This document shows positions 1-11,280 of a DNA stretch of 64,000 nucleotides, one piece after another. Origin of the DNA: Zarea fungicola (lineage: Eukaryota > Ascomycota > Sordariomycetes > Hypocreales > Cordycipitaceae); NCBI GenBank assembly GCA_900169235.1, contig FWCC01000132.1, forward strand, positions 98,403 to 162,402, read 5' to 3'. Position numbers and translations under genes: made by a program. The notes under the pieces were generated by a model that searched no databases, had not been told where the DNA came from, and saw nothing but the letters and a program-made list of their open reading frames with translations. How positions within the stretch are numbered: the stretch's first letter is position 1; the number at the start of each line of letters is the position of its first letter.

Positions 1-709
1 AAATATACCGGTCGCAGGGAATGAACCGACCTCCAAAGGTTCCCCAAAGGACAATAGTGTAGGGAGTCATATACCAACGGCTTCGGGAGTTCTACCATTT
101 GTCAGCCCTAGCGTGTGATCGTAAAAGCGCTTTCGAATTCTTACAATCATCCAAAGGCGAGTGTGAGCCTTGTATGCCTGCTGATAGAACCGCTGGTTCT
201 CTGGCACCCTGTTCTTGGCGTTGAGCATGCTATGAAATTGTCAGCTCATTCGGTTAGTTGTACGTGACGCTGCCGAACCGAGTTCGGTGCATTAGCACAT
301 CACGGCCCGCGTGAGGGCAAGGCTGACGAGCCCAATTGATCTTGGATTTAGAGCTTACCCCATGTTGGAAGCGTTCGAATAGAATTTGCGGTCGGACGAT
401 TTTGGATCGGTTGGTTGAAAGGTTGTGTTCGGCAGTCTACGGGAGCCCAGTTGTTGGTGTGTCCAGGTTCAGAAATGAGGCCATAAAATTGATTGGCCAA
501 TTAGCAATGATGACTCAGCATTGCTGCTTCTCACTGTCAGTACAGACGTTGGCCTTGGGACCCACTGAAATTTGACGAGAAGTGACATTTTGCAGCTCAA
601 TATGCTTTTGGAAATTTCATGCCTTTCTATTCTCAATTCGAATTTTCTTATTGTACCAATGCCCGGTAGCTTTTATTGGATGTGCTGATTACCGATGATC
701 CAATTTTAA
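1..709. other. Intergenic, no recognised gene
   Basis: No open frame here looks like a real protein: the one of 79 codons at 336-575 has no recognisable features. I looked for a tRNA because the first 40 bases contain a T-arm-like string on the minus strand, but the invariant A of the B box is missing. The 3' part presumably holds the promoter and leader of the gene starting at 710. Confidence 0.5.
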
Positions 710-3208
710 ATGCATCCGCCTTCACGGATATTTCAACACGGCGCATGCAAGGCCTCGAGGTGCCTCTCCTCAACACCGCGAAGTGGCATTGGCCTCACAG
801 CCAAAGACACACAACCTTCCTATGCTGGTGCGCGACCATACTATAATTCGACTACAACCCGAGCATTAAACTTGCCCCAAAATTACTACGAGCGTCGTGA
901 GAATGGAAATAGCACTAAATCAGTGCCCTCGAACAGTACAGCTGCGTCCGAGAGGCAGAGGCTGTCATCTACATATCAAACATGTTCTAAACTTGGCACG
1001 ACAGAGAAAGATGATACGTCACCCTCAATAATGCAGGAACTAAACCAAGCAGAGAGAGGCGCATCGACTGGGAAACATGTGGACTGGGCAGGTGTTGTCC
1101 AACGAATGGACAAAGTGTGCGGTGCAAAAGGGGTTTGTGCAACCATGAATAGGCTGAAAGAACGCGGGGTGCTACACGTCGTTATCAACTCGCCTCGCCT
1201 AAGAACCGCATTTCTCTCCGCCGCACTGCAACTTCCAGCGCAAATACCAGATCTCTGTGCCTGCGCTGAAGTTCTTTTTCAGCAACACCACTATCGCTGG
1301 CCGGATTTCTACACAAAAATAATCTACAGCTTACTAGAGAAATATGCCTTCAAAGAAGCAATTAATGCGCATTTTATATTGAACTCTACATTTATTCCGA
1401 GGCAACGAGTTCTGGGTAGGCTCTTTGCACAGTTCATCACAAAATCCGATCCGAAGATGCAAAACACACTCAAGACGATTTACTCATCCTTGGCCCAACA
1501 TAAGCTTTACGATGTTATAATACCGTCCCTTTTTAAATCTGGGCAGTCAAACTTGGCGAGAAACTGGCGCAAGACACTTCTGCTCCATGGCGACAGTCCT
1601 TGTTCAGAATCCTCCGAGCCCTTCCTACGCTTCCTCACGCGCTACTATACGAAATTACCGCTTACTCCTGAAGAGTCAACGCTGGTGAATGCGAATGCGA
1701 AGGTAGATCCTTTACTGGCAAATAATGGCACACCAGAAACGACATGGGGCATACACACTGAAACTTTGACCCAGTCACTGGCCGTCAAGAAGGACAGAAA
1801 CAGAAAGGCAAATCAGCCACACCAAGAGAATAAAACACTGACAGAAGGCATTATGACAAGGCTATTCGCAAGTAGCTGGACTCCAATCGCTCTCGCAATC
1901 GGACTTGCGAGTAATGCTGGAGTTAACTCGATCGGACCGCGCGCACTCCAGGCCCTTGCCCTTCGAGGAAACAGTGCATCGGCTGTCAATGAGATGATAA
2001 AAGAGTTGCATGAACTCAATATTTCTATTCCTACCAATGCTTACTCCACAGCCATAGCAGTATTCGCGAAGCAAGGCGAGCATGCTTTGTTGCACGACCT
2101 GCTACATTCTGACATACACCCAGAAGAATTTGACGATCCAGTGACCCGGGACATGATTATGCAGGATTCTATCATTAGGCAAGATTCAACACAGGAGCGC
2201 TTGATGCGTGGCGTCTTGGAAGCGATTAAAACTGAGTTCGTCCAAGATACTCAACCCAACTCAGCATCTACTATACCAGCGTTTCCTCTGGAAAAGATAA
2301 CCATGGATCGGCCATGGCAAATGAAAATTGCAGTGGACCGTTTGCTATCCTCGGGGTTTCGAATGAGACAAGCCGACGCATTGACAATTTTGCGCAAGGC
2401 ATTTGCAACTTTACCCATTAATGGAGGCGGAATCCATTGGAAATCCAATGAATGCATTGGTCTTCTAGACGAAATAATAGGCGTTGTTCGCAGCATTGCC
2501 ACTCAAGATATCGCTATACCTGTTGAATATTGGAAGGTACTCCTGCTGGGTCTTGGCCATCAAGGCAAATTTGACATGCTCGGACAATTCAGCCTCGAGA
2601 TTGTGCAGATGTACGATAGCAGTTTTGAAGGCTTGTACCCAATACACCATACAGACTTGCCTGGGAATCATGGACGGATATCCTACAGTCCATGCGAGTT
2701 GAAGAACGAAATCTTTTTGGATAGAGCTGTCGCGCACATACCAGCCGATCTGCCATTCCGCCACCCCGGCCATCCTATACGCAAGATATTCGATCGTTCA
2801 TTCCAGCGAGCTGCAGTGCGGTTGGGATTTCAATGGGCCCTCGACATCTTGCCTGTTTTGACTTCAGGAATACAAGTGCCAAATTCGGCAGCCGCGAAGC
2901 TCAATGTCGCATGTGGCGTAAGACTACTAGCGAACCTTCGAGATCGAGGCGTATATATTGACCAAGATTCGGTAAAGTCTGGTGTTCGTAATGGCATTCG
3001 ATTCTCCAGGCGCGTTCGAGAATCCGAAGAAGAAATAGGACGCGGCAATTGGCTCTCAACAGCACAGACGAAAACCTTATTAGATCTAGCGTGGGGGTCG
3101 GAGTTATTACCTGTCGAGGACGTAAATAGGGCACGGACGAAGAACATCTCTCGCTCGCTGCTCATGGGCGAAACCGACAACTGGCTTTGCAGTGAGAAGA
3201 GAGGCTAA
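710..3208 (+). CDS. Mitochondrial PPR-like protein, hypothetical
   Basis: Single-exon frame of 832 residues from ATG 710 to TAA. The first 40 residues are rich in Arg, Ser and Ala with almost no acidic residues, which fits a mitochondrial presequence (inference). The body is a long run of helical, degenerate-repeat-like sequence, for example near residues 410-470 where short paired helices resemble pentatricopeptide repeats. Fungal proteins of this size and composition usually bind organellar RNA and help its processing or translation, but I recognise no named orthologue and no catalytic motif. It converges on the Tlg2 gene, with the two stops about 220 bases apart. The reading frame is certain; the function is only a family-level guess. 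Confidence 0.75.
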   Translation: MHPPSRIFQHGACKASRCLSSTPRSGIGLTAKDTQPSYAGARPYYNSTTTRALNLPQNYYERRENGNSTKSVPSNSTAASERQRLSSTYQTCSKLGTTEKDDTSPSIMQELNQAERGASTGKHVDWAGVVQRMDKVCGAKGVCATMNRLKERGVLHVVINSPRLRTAFLSAALQLPAQIPDLCACAEVLFQQHHYRWPDFYTKIIYSLLEKYAFKEAINAHFILNSTFIPRQRVLGRLFAQFITKSDPKMQNTLKTIYSSLAQHKLYDVIIPSLFKSGQSNLARNWRKTLLLHGDSPCSESSEPFLRFLTRYYTKLPLTPEESTLVNANAKVDPLLANNGTPETTWGIHTETLTQSLAVKKDRNRKANQPHQENKTLTEGIMTRLFASSWTPIALAIGLASNAGVNSIGPRALQALALRGNSASAVNEMIKELHELNISIPTNAYSTAIAVFAKQGEHALLHDLLHSDIHPEEFDDPVTRDMIMQDSIIRQDSTQERLMRGVLEAIKTEFVQDTQPNSASTIPAFPLEKITMDRPWQMKIAVDRLLSSGFRMRQADALTILRKAFATLPINGGGIHWKSNECIGLLDEIIGVVRSIATQDIAIPVEYWKVLLLGLGHQGKFDMLGQFSLEIVQMYDSSFEGLYPIHHTDLPGNHGRISYSPCELKNEIFLDRAVAHIPADLPFRHPGHPIRKIFDRSFQRAAVRLGFQWALDILPVLTSGIQVPNSAAAKLNVACGVRLLANLRDRGVYIDQDSVKSGVRNGIRFSRRVRESEEEIGRGNWLSTAQTKTLLDLAWGSELLPVEDVNRARTKNISRSLLMGETDNWLCSEKRG

Positions 3209-3427
3209 ACAAACATATAAACATAACTTGTATATTATTCTGTATCATACCCCATAACTCCGAGCACAAGCTGTGTCTAAAGCTGCCATCCCGGGCTTTA
3301 ACATTATATTGTACATTTCCAGTAAGCAGAAAAGACAGGGGAAGACATTATTACTTCACATGTATAACGTAGACTTCTGGCCACGCACCTGTTTCATGTA
3401 ACCGGATGTATGGTTACACTATGCCGA

Positions 3428-4573
3428 CTACCTTTTGCTTCTCGGCTTGACCAAGAGAAGGATGAAAAGGCCGGCAATCAGAAGTATTAATAGTAATATG
3501 ATTTTCCGCTTTGTGGTCTTCCGCTGGTAACCTGATGCGACCTTCAGCTCCACTTCGGCACCTTTGACATCTGTGTGCATGCGTTCGACATTATAATCGA
3601 TACGGTCAAGCATTGTGCCTTGGTCAATGACCATGTTTTGAAGGTCGCGAAACAGATCTGACAGTTCAATAATGCCCTGAGCAATATCTTCAATCTCACG
3701 CTCTCGCTGAGCAATGGCCGCATCGTTCGATGCAATCTGTCTTTGCTGCGCAACTTGTAGTGTAGACTGTGAGAAAGACCTATCCGCATCCGATTCTTGT
3801 ATCGAAGGGTTGGTGTACGTGCCTGGTGCTGGTGAGGAGGACCTGGTGTCTGGAATTGATTGCCCGAGACCAGCCATGCCGCGCAGTTCTGTAGTTGGGT
3901 TAACAAAGGCCGATTTCTTATGTGGCACGTTCTCTTACTCTTAAGATACGCACTCTGCTTCCTGCGGAAGTTTGCGCTGGAATCCTGAACTCTAGCAGCT
4001 AGCGATATTTGAATATTTTTAGCCATGGTTTCTTCGGCGCGACTGATTGTCCCGGATTGCTTGGATTCTCGGACCATCTGCTCGACACGCTGAATACATC
4101 GATGGCAATCGTGAAACGCCTTTGTGATTTCTTGTGTGAGTTTTTCAATCTGGGTCTCCTCGGCCCTTTTCGCCTCATCATCGTTGAATCCAGGTAAGAC
4201 GTGCTTCTGATGTAGCTTCTCCAGTCTCTGGCCCTTTGTCGCAATATCGGCCAGAAGATCAGTGATTTCGTCTGATACATCGGCCCATCTCGGAGGCAAT
4301 AGATCCATCTCGATTACCGCGTCGCCATCGTCTTCGAAAGCGCCGCCTGAAAGGAGACCCCGATGATCCTCGCCAGAATAGTTGCTCGAGTACGCATCAG
4401 AGAACGCGCCGGCGCCGGAACCGCCACTTCCATATTTGTTTCGCTGCGTAGGGTGGTGCGCGTACGATTGCCGGTACGAAATATATCTGTGGAAGTGTGT
4501 TAGTGATTAGGAACGCATTGCGAAATGTTCGCGCATGAGTGAAACTGTACAGGTTTGTCCGGTCTCGCCACAT
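3428..4573 (-). CDS. TLG2: Syntaxin-like Qa-SNARE Tlg2
   Basis: Three exons on the minus strand: 4573-4551, 4486-3939 and 3888-3428, giving 343 residues. Introns are 64 nt and 50 nt, both GT-AG. The second joins the frame as YLKKLRGMAG, so the apparent frame break near 3.9 kb is an intron, not damage. The start MWRDRTNLYISYRQSY is the typical start of fungal Tlg2. An N-terminal helical (Habc-type) region is followed by a SNARE motif near residues 240-305, with the zero-layer Gln in VIDQGTMLDRIDYN. A C-terminal anchor of about 19 hydrophobic residues and a short basic tail follow. Tlg2/syntaxin-16 drives fusion of endosome-derived vesicles at the trans-Golgi network. The promoter region is shared divergently with calmodulin. 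Confidence 0.93.
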
Positions 4574-4837
4574 GGCGGCCGCAGTTACGGCGGGAAAGAT
4601 TCTGTTCTACCGTATAGTGTTTGGACCCTGCGAAACCGAAGGGGTTTAAGCAATGCCGAGTCAGTGTATGGCGATGATAGAGAAATCGAGAGTGGATATC
4701 AAGTCGAGAGTGCTCAGCGCGTCGTATCAGCTAACTGTACAGAGTACAGAGTATGGTTTGGCCTGTTCGGGATGACGCCGCTGAAGCCATCAGGCTGGTC
4801 AGAGAGGAGAGCTACCAGCTGTATGTACCACCCCCCT

Positions 4838-4992
4838 AGTACCTACCTGTACCAAGTACCTAGGTAGGCACTTGGTAGGTACCTGGTACCTACTAACAAG
4901 GTACCTACTAACAAGGCGGACCCATGTAAAGCCCCATTCTTACCTAACTTGGCAAATACGCAGTATCTAGGTAGCTAGGTACCTACGAGCCC
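4838..4992. repeat. TAGGTACC palindromic repeat cluster A
   Basis: Repeated GTACCTAC, GGTACC and CTAGGTA words, on average one every 10-15 bases, with self-complementary cores such as TAGGTACCTA. It lies a few hundred bases upstream of the Tlg2 start. Confidence 0.8.
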
Positions 4993-5342
4993 TGAAACAC
5001 GTACAACCGAAATTGAGAAGCCTACAACGCGCTATACTGAATTAGGCCGTGATCTCCAAGCGCTACAAGATACACTATCAGTAGCACTTCTTTCTCACAG
5101 CAAAATATTATATTTAAATTGGTATATATATTTTTTCTTAACTTGGTAATTATTTATATATGTGCTTTTTATGGTATTGTTTTCAAAAAAATTAATACTT
5201 AGGTATTCTATAATTTAAACCTGTATTTCTAATCATATGCTGTTAGTAAATAATGTATCTAGTGCACTGGCCAGTTGATTGGCTAAGAATGGGGCAGATG
5301 GCTTAAAGAGGTTAGGAGTTGTAGGCCTCTCAATCTGGGTTG

Positions 5343-5556
5343 TACGTATTTTATGGCTCCGTACCTACCTATCTATATCGCTACCTCCCGGATTTCTAGA
5401 GGTACTTGTATCAAAGTAGGTACATACTTATTAGGTACCTAAGTCAGTGGTAGAGTTAGGCGCTACCTTAGTACTTGAACCTCCTATCATATCTAGGTAC
5501 GTAGGCGATACCGTATGTACGGAGTACCTTTGTTGGTACTGGTAGCCTAGGTAAGA
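5343..5556. repeat. TAGGTACC palindromic repeat cluster B
   Basis: Second cluster of GGTAC, GTACCTA and CCTAGGTA words in the Tlg2/calmodulin divergent gap, separated from cluster A by the AT-rich stretch. The repeats are imperfect and interspersed, not a regular tandem array. Confidence 0.75.
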
Positions 5557-6142
5557 AGATGCGTGGTATGTATTTGCCTTGGGAAGTACTTCGCCTGATG
5601 TGTGGAAACGCAGTAGATCGCCGCTTTTATACTAAAACGCATGGCTATTCTGTTTCATCTGCTAATCTCCTACAATACTTTGCTACTTAATATAATGTAT
5701 AATGAAAAGAAAATTCTAGATGAATAATGGGGAGATGTAGATACTTTAATTAGTAAATACTTCTGAGAGCGTTCAAATTGGCGGTGTTATTACATATGCA
5801 CTTATACAGCTCGCGAGCACTTGTACTACCGACGTACTGAAAAGCGGCGGTGTATTGTTCCCATGCCTGGGCTTGTACCAGGCCAGGCTAGGCATGGCTG
5901 CAGAATTGAGCTACCTGGAGCGGTTGTCCAAAAGGGGCGCGTGTCAGAGGAGGTCAATGTGGGCTCCATCACAGTGCCGCACGACAGCTATTTTCTGCCT
6001 CGCCTGGTTCCCCTTTGCACTTCCCCACGCCCGTCGTCGCAACCTAAGAAAACCCTACGGCCCTTTGAAAATATATTCATCATCGTCGCCAAACCGCACA
6101 ACTTTAACTTTCGTTATCCTCCTATACATTCAATCTGTTACC

Positions 6143-7145
6143 ATGGTTCGTTTGTCGATTAACTTGCTTCCCGCGCCTTTTCGCTAGCCCGTTGTCGGTG
6201 ACCCCGCGGAGTGAGGGGCTGGGACAGAAAATAGTTCTAATCTCTTATGTTTTGCTAACACTGCTTCTCTCTTAAGGCCGACTCCCTAACCGAAGACCAA
6301 GTCGCCGAATTTAAGGAGGCTTTCTCCCTTTTTGTAAGCTGAAGTTATCTCTTTTGCTTTATCAACACATGTGCCTTGGCGAAGTGACGTTGTCTATTGA
6401 CGTTGCTGTGGACGCTGTCTTGTTGACGCTGCTGCTAACTGGTCTCTCTGCAGGATAAGGATGGTGACGGTAAGCAAACCTGATATGCATTCCATACAAT
6501 TTAAACCCAACACATCTGTACGGTCAATTACGAACCGGCTTTCGACATCTCTAGCTCTGTGTCCAACTGTTCCTTTGTCCGATTCTATCTTGAACCTCGA
6601 GCTAATACAGCCTTTCAGGCCAAATCACCACTAAGGAACTTGGTACTGTCATGCGTTCCCTCGGCCAGAACCCGTCTGAATCAGAGCTTCAGGATATGAT
6701 CAACGAAGTAGACGCTGACAATAACGGTACCATCGACTTTCCTGGTACGTTGCAAACCGGTTCTCGAATGCATGGAGTTAGACTTACCTCCTATCCAGAA
6801 TTCCTCACCATGATGGCTCGCAAGATGAAGGATACCGACTCTGAGGAGGAGATCATGGAGGCTTTCAAGGTTTAAATTATGAGTCCCTGCAGTACGAACC
6901 TCACTAATAAGCTACAGGTCTTCGACCGCGACAACAATGGGTTTATTTCAGCCGCGGAGCTACGACACGTCATGACCTCCATCGGCGAGAAGCTTACCGA
7001 TGATGAGGTTGATGAGATGATTCGTGAGGCTGACCAGGATGGTGATGGCCGCATTGATTGTAAGCGAAACGAGCCTACAAATAAACCGACTATGGCTGAC
7101 CTGTAGGTAGATAATGAGTTCGTTCAGCTTATGATGCAAAAATAA
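6143..7145 (+). CDS. cmdA: Calmodulin
   Basis: Seven exons: 6143-6145, 6277-6333, 6454-6469, 6619-6744, 6799-6869, 6918-7059 and 7111-7145. Together they encode 149 residues, the usual calmodulin length. Four EF-hands can be read; loops include [24 protein letters not shown] and DQDGDGRID, and the protein ends LMMQK. It is the Ca2+ sensor that binds and activates calcineurin, kinases and myosins. The first exon is only the ATG, followed by a 131 nt intron with a GTTCGT donor, and the third exon is 16 nt; the split ATG exon is familiar from fungal calmodulin genes. The last acceptor must be the second of two adjacent TAGs (before 7111) to give RIDYNEF. The symbol follows Aspergillus usage. Confidence 0.97.
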
Positions 7146-8158
7146 GCATCAATCTGAGCAAGACTAGCCTCTCAGTAAATCTGTGCCGAATACACTGCCA
7201 TGTCGGCTGTGTCCTTCCGTGGACGTGCGGAGCAGGGCGGCTGAGATGCATTGCCGATTTAGTGAGCTTTCTTTCCGTCTTCAATGGCAAGTTAGCGACC
7301 GGGTGAAAATAAAGAAAGTACTTTTCGAAAAACAACTGAGAGATGAAGGTCAGCGGGTTTATTGTATAATGTACTTCTCAGACTTGCTTTGGGCGTCACC
7401 GCGATTCGACGGTGTACATTCAATTCTTTCTTGCTGTGGAGGAGGAATAAATATATTCAAACGGTCCGGCACTGTTTAGTCCAAAAACTAGCTCTATATC
7501 TGTTGCATGTTCATGTACCGGTATTTATCTGCCTCGACTATTGCTGCAATCACCGTATTCTATGATGCACCGAATGGCGCCTCGCTGACAAGTGATTTAA
7601 ACCAACTCATTGTAGCCAGCAACTGCCTCTACGCAGTTGAGCATATCAATGAAATTTGTATTCAAAGTTTACGTAATTATAGCGTTTGTCAATGGCATGC
7701 GTAAAGTTAGGGGCAGCACTTGGGTTTATAACAGTAGCAACTAAGAACCAAGGTGGTAGTAATGCGCGGAAGTGAACGGGCCGCACTTTTCCCGGAACAA
7801 CAACAGGTGAAGTTCTGAGGTGGTCACTAACTACAGCCCACTGTACCTTAGATAGTAATTTGACTACCTAACCAACTTATTAGTACTAAGTGGAGGAGTG
7901 GTGTAGCATTTATTTTAGCGGCCTCTGTGTTGCCCCACGTCAGACGACAGCCTCAGCTACGCACATAGCCCAAGACACGTTGCTGCGTATAGCTGGCGCC
8001 TCTGGATCTACATCGCATTCCCATTTACTATCCTATAATTTGGGCCAAGGGCTGCACAATCTCTGGACTGACACGTCTTGTGCCGTTTTCACTTGATATT
8101 ATTCTGCTTCGGGGGTTCAACGAGGCGACCTCTTTGCTGGGTTGTCCCCCTTGTCACA
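7146..8158. other. Intergenic between calmodulin and AP-1 gamma
   Basis: About 1 kb holding the calmodulin 3' untranslated region and the promoter of the next gene, both on the plus strand. A few scattered TACCTA words occur near 7845-7890. No frame looks protein coding. Confidence 0.5.
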
Positions 8159-10879
8159 ATGAGCTCTCGTAAGATGCCACCAAGAGGAACCTGACTACCT
8201 CTTCCCGCCTAGTTCTAACTAACGATGGAACAATAGTCAAACAGTTTATCCGCAATGTGCGTGCTGCCAAGACAATCGCCGACGAACGAGCGGTAATCCA
8301 AAAGGAAAGCGCGGCCATTCGAGCTAGCTTTCGTGAAGAGAGCGCCGACCATGGCGTTCGGTATGCTAGAAACCCAACGTACTTCGCCGCCCTTAGCATC
8401 GCCTGCTTACAATATGAAATAGTCGAAACAACGTCGCAAAGCTGCTCTACCTCTTCACACTTGGTGAGCGTACACACTTCGGCCAGATCGAATGTATTAA
8501 GCTATTGGCATCTCCCCGTTTCGCCGACAAGCGCCTGGGCCATCTGGCAACAAGTTTACTACTGGATGAGAACCAAGAAGTGCTGACTCTAGTCACCAAT
8601 TCTCTCAAGAAGTAAGCTGCTCCGAATCAGTCACATCCACTTATTCTAACACTGCTTAGCGACCTGAGCCATTCGAACCAATATATTGTCGGCTTAGCGC
8701 TGTGCACTCTTGGTAACATTGCATCGATTGAAATGTCAAGAGATTTGTTTCCTGAGATTGAAAACTTGTTATCGACGTCGAATCCATACATCCGCCGGAA
8801 GGCTGCACTCTGTGCCATGAGAATCTGCCGGAAGGTGCCAGATCTTCAAGAACATTTCCTGGAGAAAGCCACCCAACTGCTCTCAGACAGAAATCACGGC
8901 GTTCTGCTCTGTGGGCTCACACTAGTGACCAGCCTTAGCGAAGCCGATGAGGAAGAAGGTGGCGAAGAAGGAATTGTAGAGAAATTCCGCTCTTTCGTAC
9001 CCGGTCTAGTCAAGATATTGAAGAGCCTCTCCACCTCAGGCTATGCCCCGGAGCACGATGTTACTGGCATCACCGACCCGTTCTTGCAAGTTAAGATTCT
9101 TCGTCTCCTGAGAATACTTGCTATGGGTGATTCTGAGACGAGCGAGCACATTAACGATATTCTCGCGCAAGTCGCTACGAACACGGATTCCTCCAAAAAT
9201 GTTGGCAATTCGATTCTTTACGAAGCGGTGCGAACCATTCTTGATATTGAAGCTGACTCAGGACTGCGTGTTCTTGGTGTCAATATTTTGGGAAAGTTCC
9301 TGACCAATCGCGATAACAATATCCGTTATGTCGCTCTCAACACCCTCATCAAAGTTGTTGCGATTGAACCAAATGCTGTTCAAAGACATCGAAACACCAT
9401 TCTGGAATGCCTCAGAGATCCTGATATCAGCATCAGGCGAAGGGCTCTCGAGTTGAGCTTCACTCTTATCAATGACAGTAATGTGCGTGTTTTGATCCGC
9501 GAACTTCTTGCCTTCTTGGAAGTTGCAGATAACGAGTTCAAACCCACGATGACTAGTCAGATCGGTATTGCGGCGGACAAATTCGCGCCAAACAAGAGGT
9601 GGCACTTCGATACCATGTTGCGCGTACTCTCTCTAGCTGGAAACTTCGTTAAGGAGCAAATTTTGTCCTCTTTTGTGCGCCTAATTGCTACTACGCCAGA
9701 ACTCCAGACGTATGCTGTGCAGAAGCTTTTCATGCATCTCAAGAAGGATATCACCCAGGAGAGTCTGACGCAAGCTGGCGCCTGGTCCATTGGAGAATAT
9801 GCTGATGCATTACTCAAAGGCGGCCAGTATGAAGAAGAAGAGCTCGTCCAAGAAGTCAAAGAAAGTGATGTTATTGATCTTTTTGCTCTCATCCTCAACA
9901 GCAGCTATGCCAACCAAGTTTCCACGGAGTATATCGTCACTGCACTTATGAAACTTACAACGCGCTTTACCGATGCTGCCCAAGTCGAAAGAGTTAGACG
10001 CATTCTCCAGAACAGCCAAACAAGTTTGGATGTTGAAGTACAGCAACGAGCTGTCGAATATGGCAATCTATTTGCCTTTGATCAAATTCGTCGTGGCGTT
10101 CTAGAAAAGATGCCGCCTCCCCAAATCAAAGAGGAGTCGCGTGTGTTGGGACCCGCCCCGACAAAGAGAACTAAGGCTGTCAACAGAAAATCGAAGATAG
10201 TTAAGCCAACCGAGCAAGATCTTCTCGATATTATGGACACTCCTATCGGAACCATGGTGCCTCCTAATGGCGGACAGAGCTCAAACTCTGAACTGCTTGC
10301 AGATATCCTTGGTGGTGGCCTTGCATCTGATTCTGCTCCGGCTCCGGCGCTGCAGTCAAACAAAGCCTCTATCATGGACTTGTTTGGTAGCGACTCTGGT
10401 CCATCTGCGTCAATCGCACTGTCATCCTCCGGAGTGGACGTATCTCAATCTGCTACCCCGATGCCTCAACAGACACCACAAGGCCAGTGTATTGCTTGCT
10501 ACAATGCAAACGATCTAAATATCACTTTCCATGTTCAACGGAATACAGAAGGAATGATCCAAGCCACAGCAAAATTTCAGAATACTTCCGGTTCTACAAC
10601 ACTATCCAATGTCGGCCTCCAGGCTGCCGTCCCCAAGACCCAAAAGCTCCAGCTTCTCAGTATCTCCTCCTCGACGCTTTCCCCTGGAGCTGAGGCTACG
10701 CAGATGATGAGAGTTTCTGGATGCAAAGGTGTACGTATAAACTGATCTACTACTACTTTAGCCTTTAGAGATTATTGCTAATGACAACTCTTTAGCCCCT
10801 TCGCCTGCGTCTTCGAATTGCTCTCACACATCCATCCGCAGGTCAAGTAATGGAGCAGGTTAACTGGACAGAAATTTGA
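8159..10879 (+). CDS. apl4: AP-1 complex subunit gamma
   Basis: Five exons: 8159-8168, 8237-8360, 8423-8611, 8660-10730 and 10796-10879, giving 825 residues. The start reads [20 protein letters not shown], the hallmark N-terminus of gamma-adaptin. Residues of about 1-560 are an Armadillo/HEAT-type adaptin trunk. A low-complexity hinge with acidic-Leu motifs (DLFGSD, LLDIMD) follows, and about 110 C-terminal residues form the gamma-ear domain ending QVNWTEI. Gamma-adaptin is a large subunit of the clathrin adaptor AP-1 and sorts cargo between trans-Golgi and endosomes; the ear recruits accessory proteins. The first exon is only 10 nt, so it is easily missed. Without the last intron the protein would stop early inside the ear. 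Confidence 0.95.
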
Positions 10880-11280
10880 GAGATTTTCCACTTGTGTGAG
10901 AAACCACTGGAATGAAAAGCCAGAAGATGAGAAATAAATCGAGCAAGCAGCAGTTAAACGCGTTGGGGGACGGCGAAGAGAAACCACTGGCAAGATAGAA
11001 TCACAATTATAATAAAATGCTATTTGAACAGTACATAGGCAGGGTTGTACTTTCCTCAAACACATATATTTCTACTTCTCATGAGAACTAAATCATGGTG
11101 GCATATGCTTTGCCATTGGCGTCGCACTTGACTGAAGTGGAGTCAATGTTCGCTCTCCAGCCGGCTGCCACAACCGAACTTGAGCAACAAATGGTAGCCA
11201 ACATCCTATTGACGTAAACTATTTTCCGACTTGAAGGTATTGAAAAGCTTGATCACCGTACAGGAATCAGTTACAGAGAG
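10880..11280. other. Intergenic, AP-1 gamma to OXNAD reductase
   Basis: About 400 bases between two plus-strand genes. It should contain the upstream 3' untranslated region and the downstream promoter. I see no conserved frame or repeat. Confidence 0.5.

Larger units (their letters stand above)
4574..6142. promoter_or_regulatory. Divergent intergenic region, Tlg2/calmodulin
   Basis: About 1.6 kb between two divergent starts, so it should hold both promoters. It contains two clusters of TAGGTACC-type repeats, annotated separately, around a very AT-rich stretch at about 5096-5265 and a second AT-rich patch near 5680-5760. Frames at 4535-4867 and 5821-6187 look like chance openings without recognisable protein features. 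Pyrimidine-rich DNA just before 6143 fits the calmodulin leader. Confidence 0.6.

Noticed and set aside
1..60. Possible minus-strand tRNA at the window start
   Set aside because: The T-arm-like string lacks the invariant A of the B box, and no full cloverleaf could be drawn.
3880..3950. Apparent frameshift in Tlg2
   Set aside because: A 50 nt GT-AG intron (3889-3938) restores the family sequence exactly, so this is splicing and not damage.
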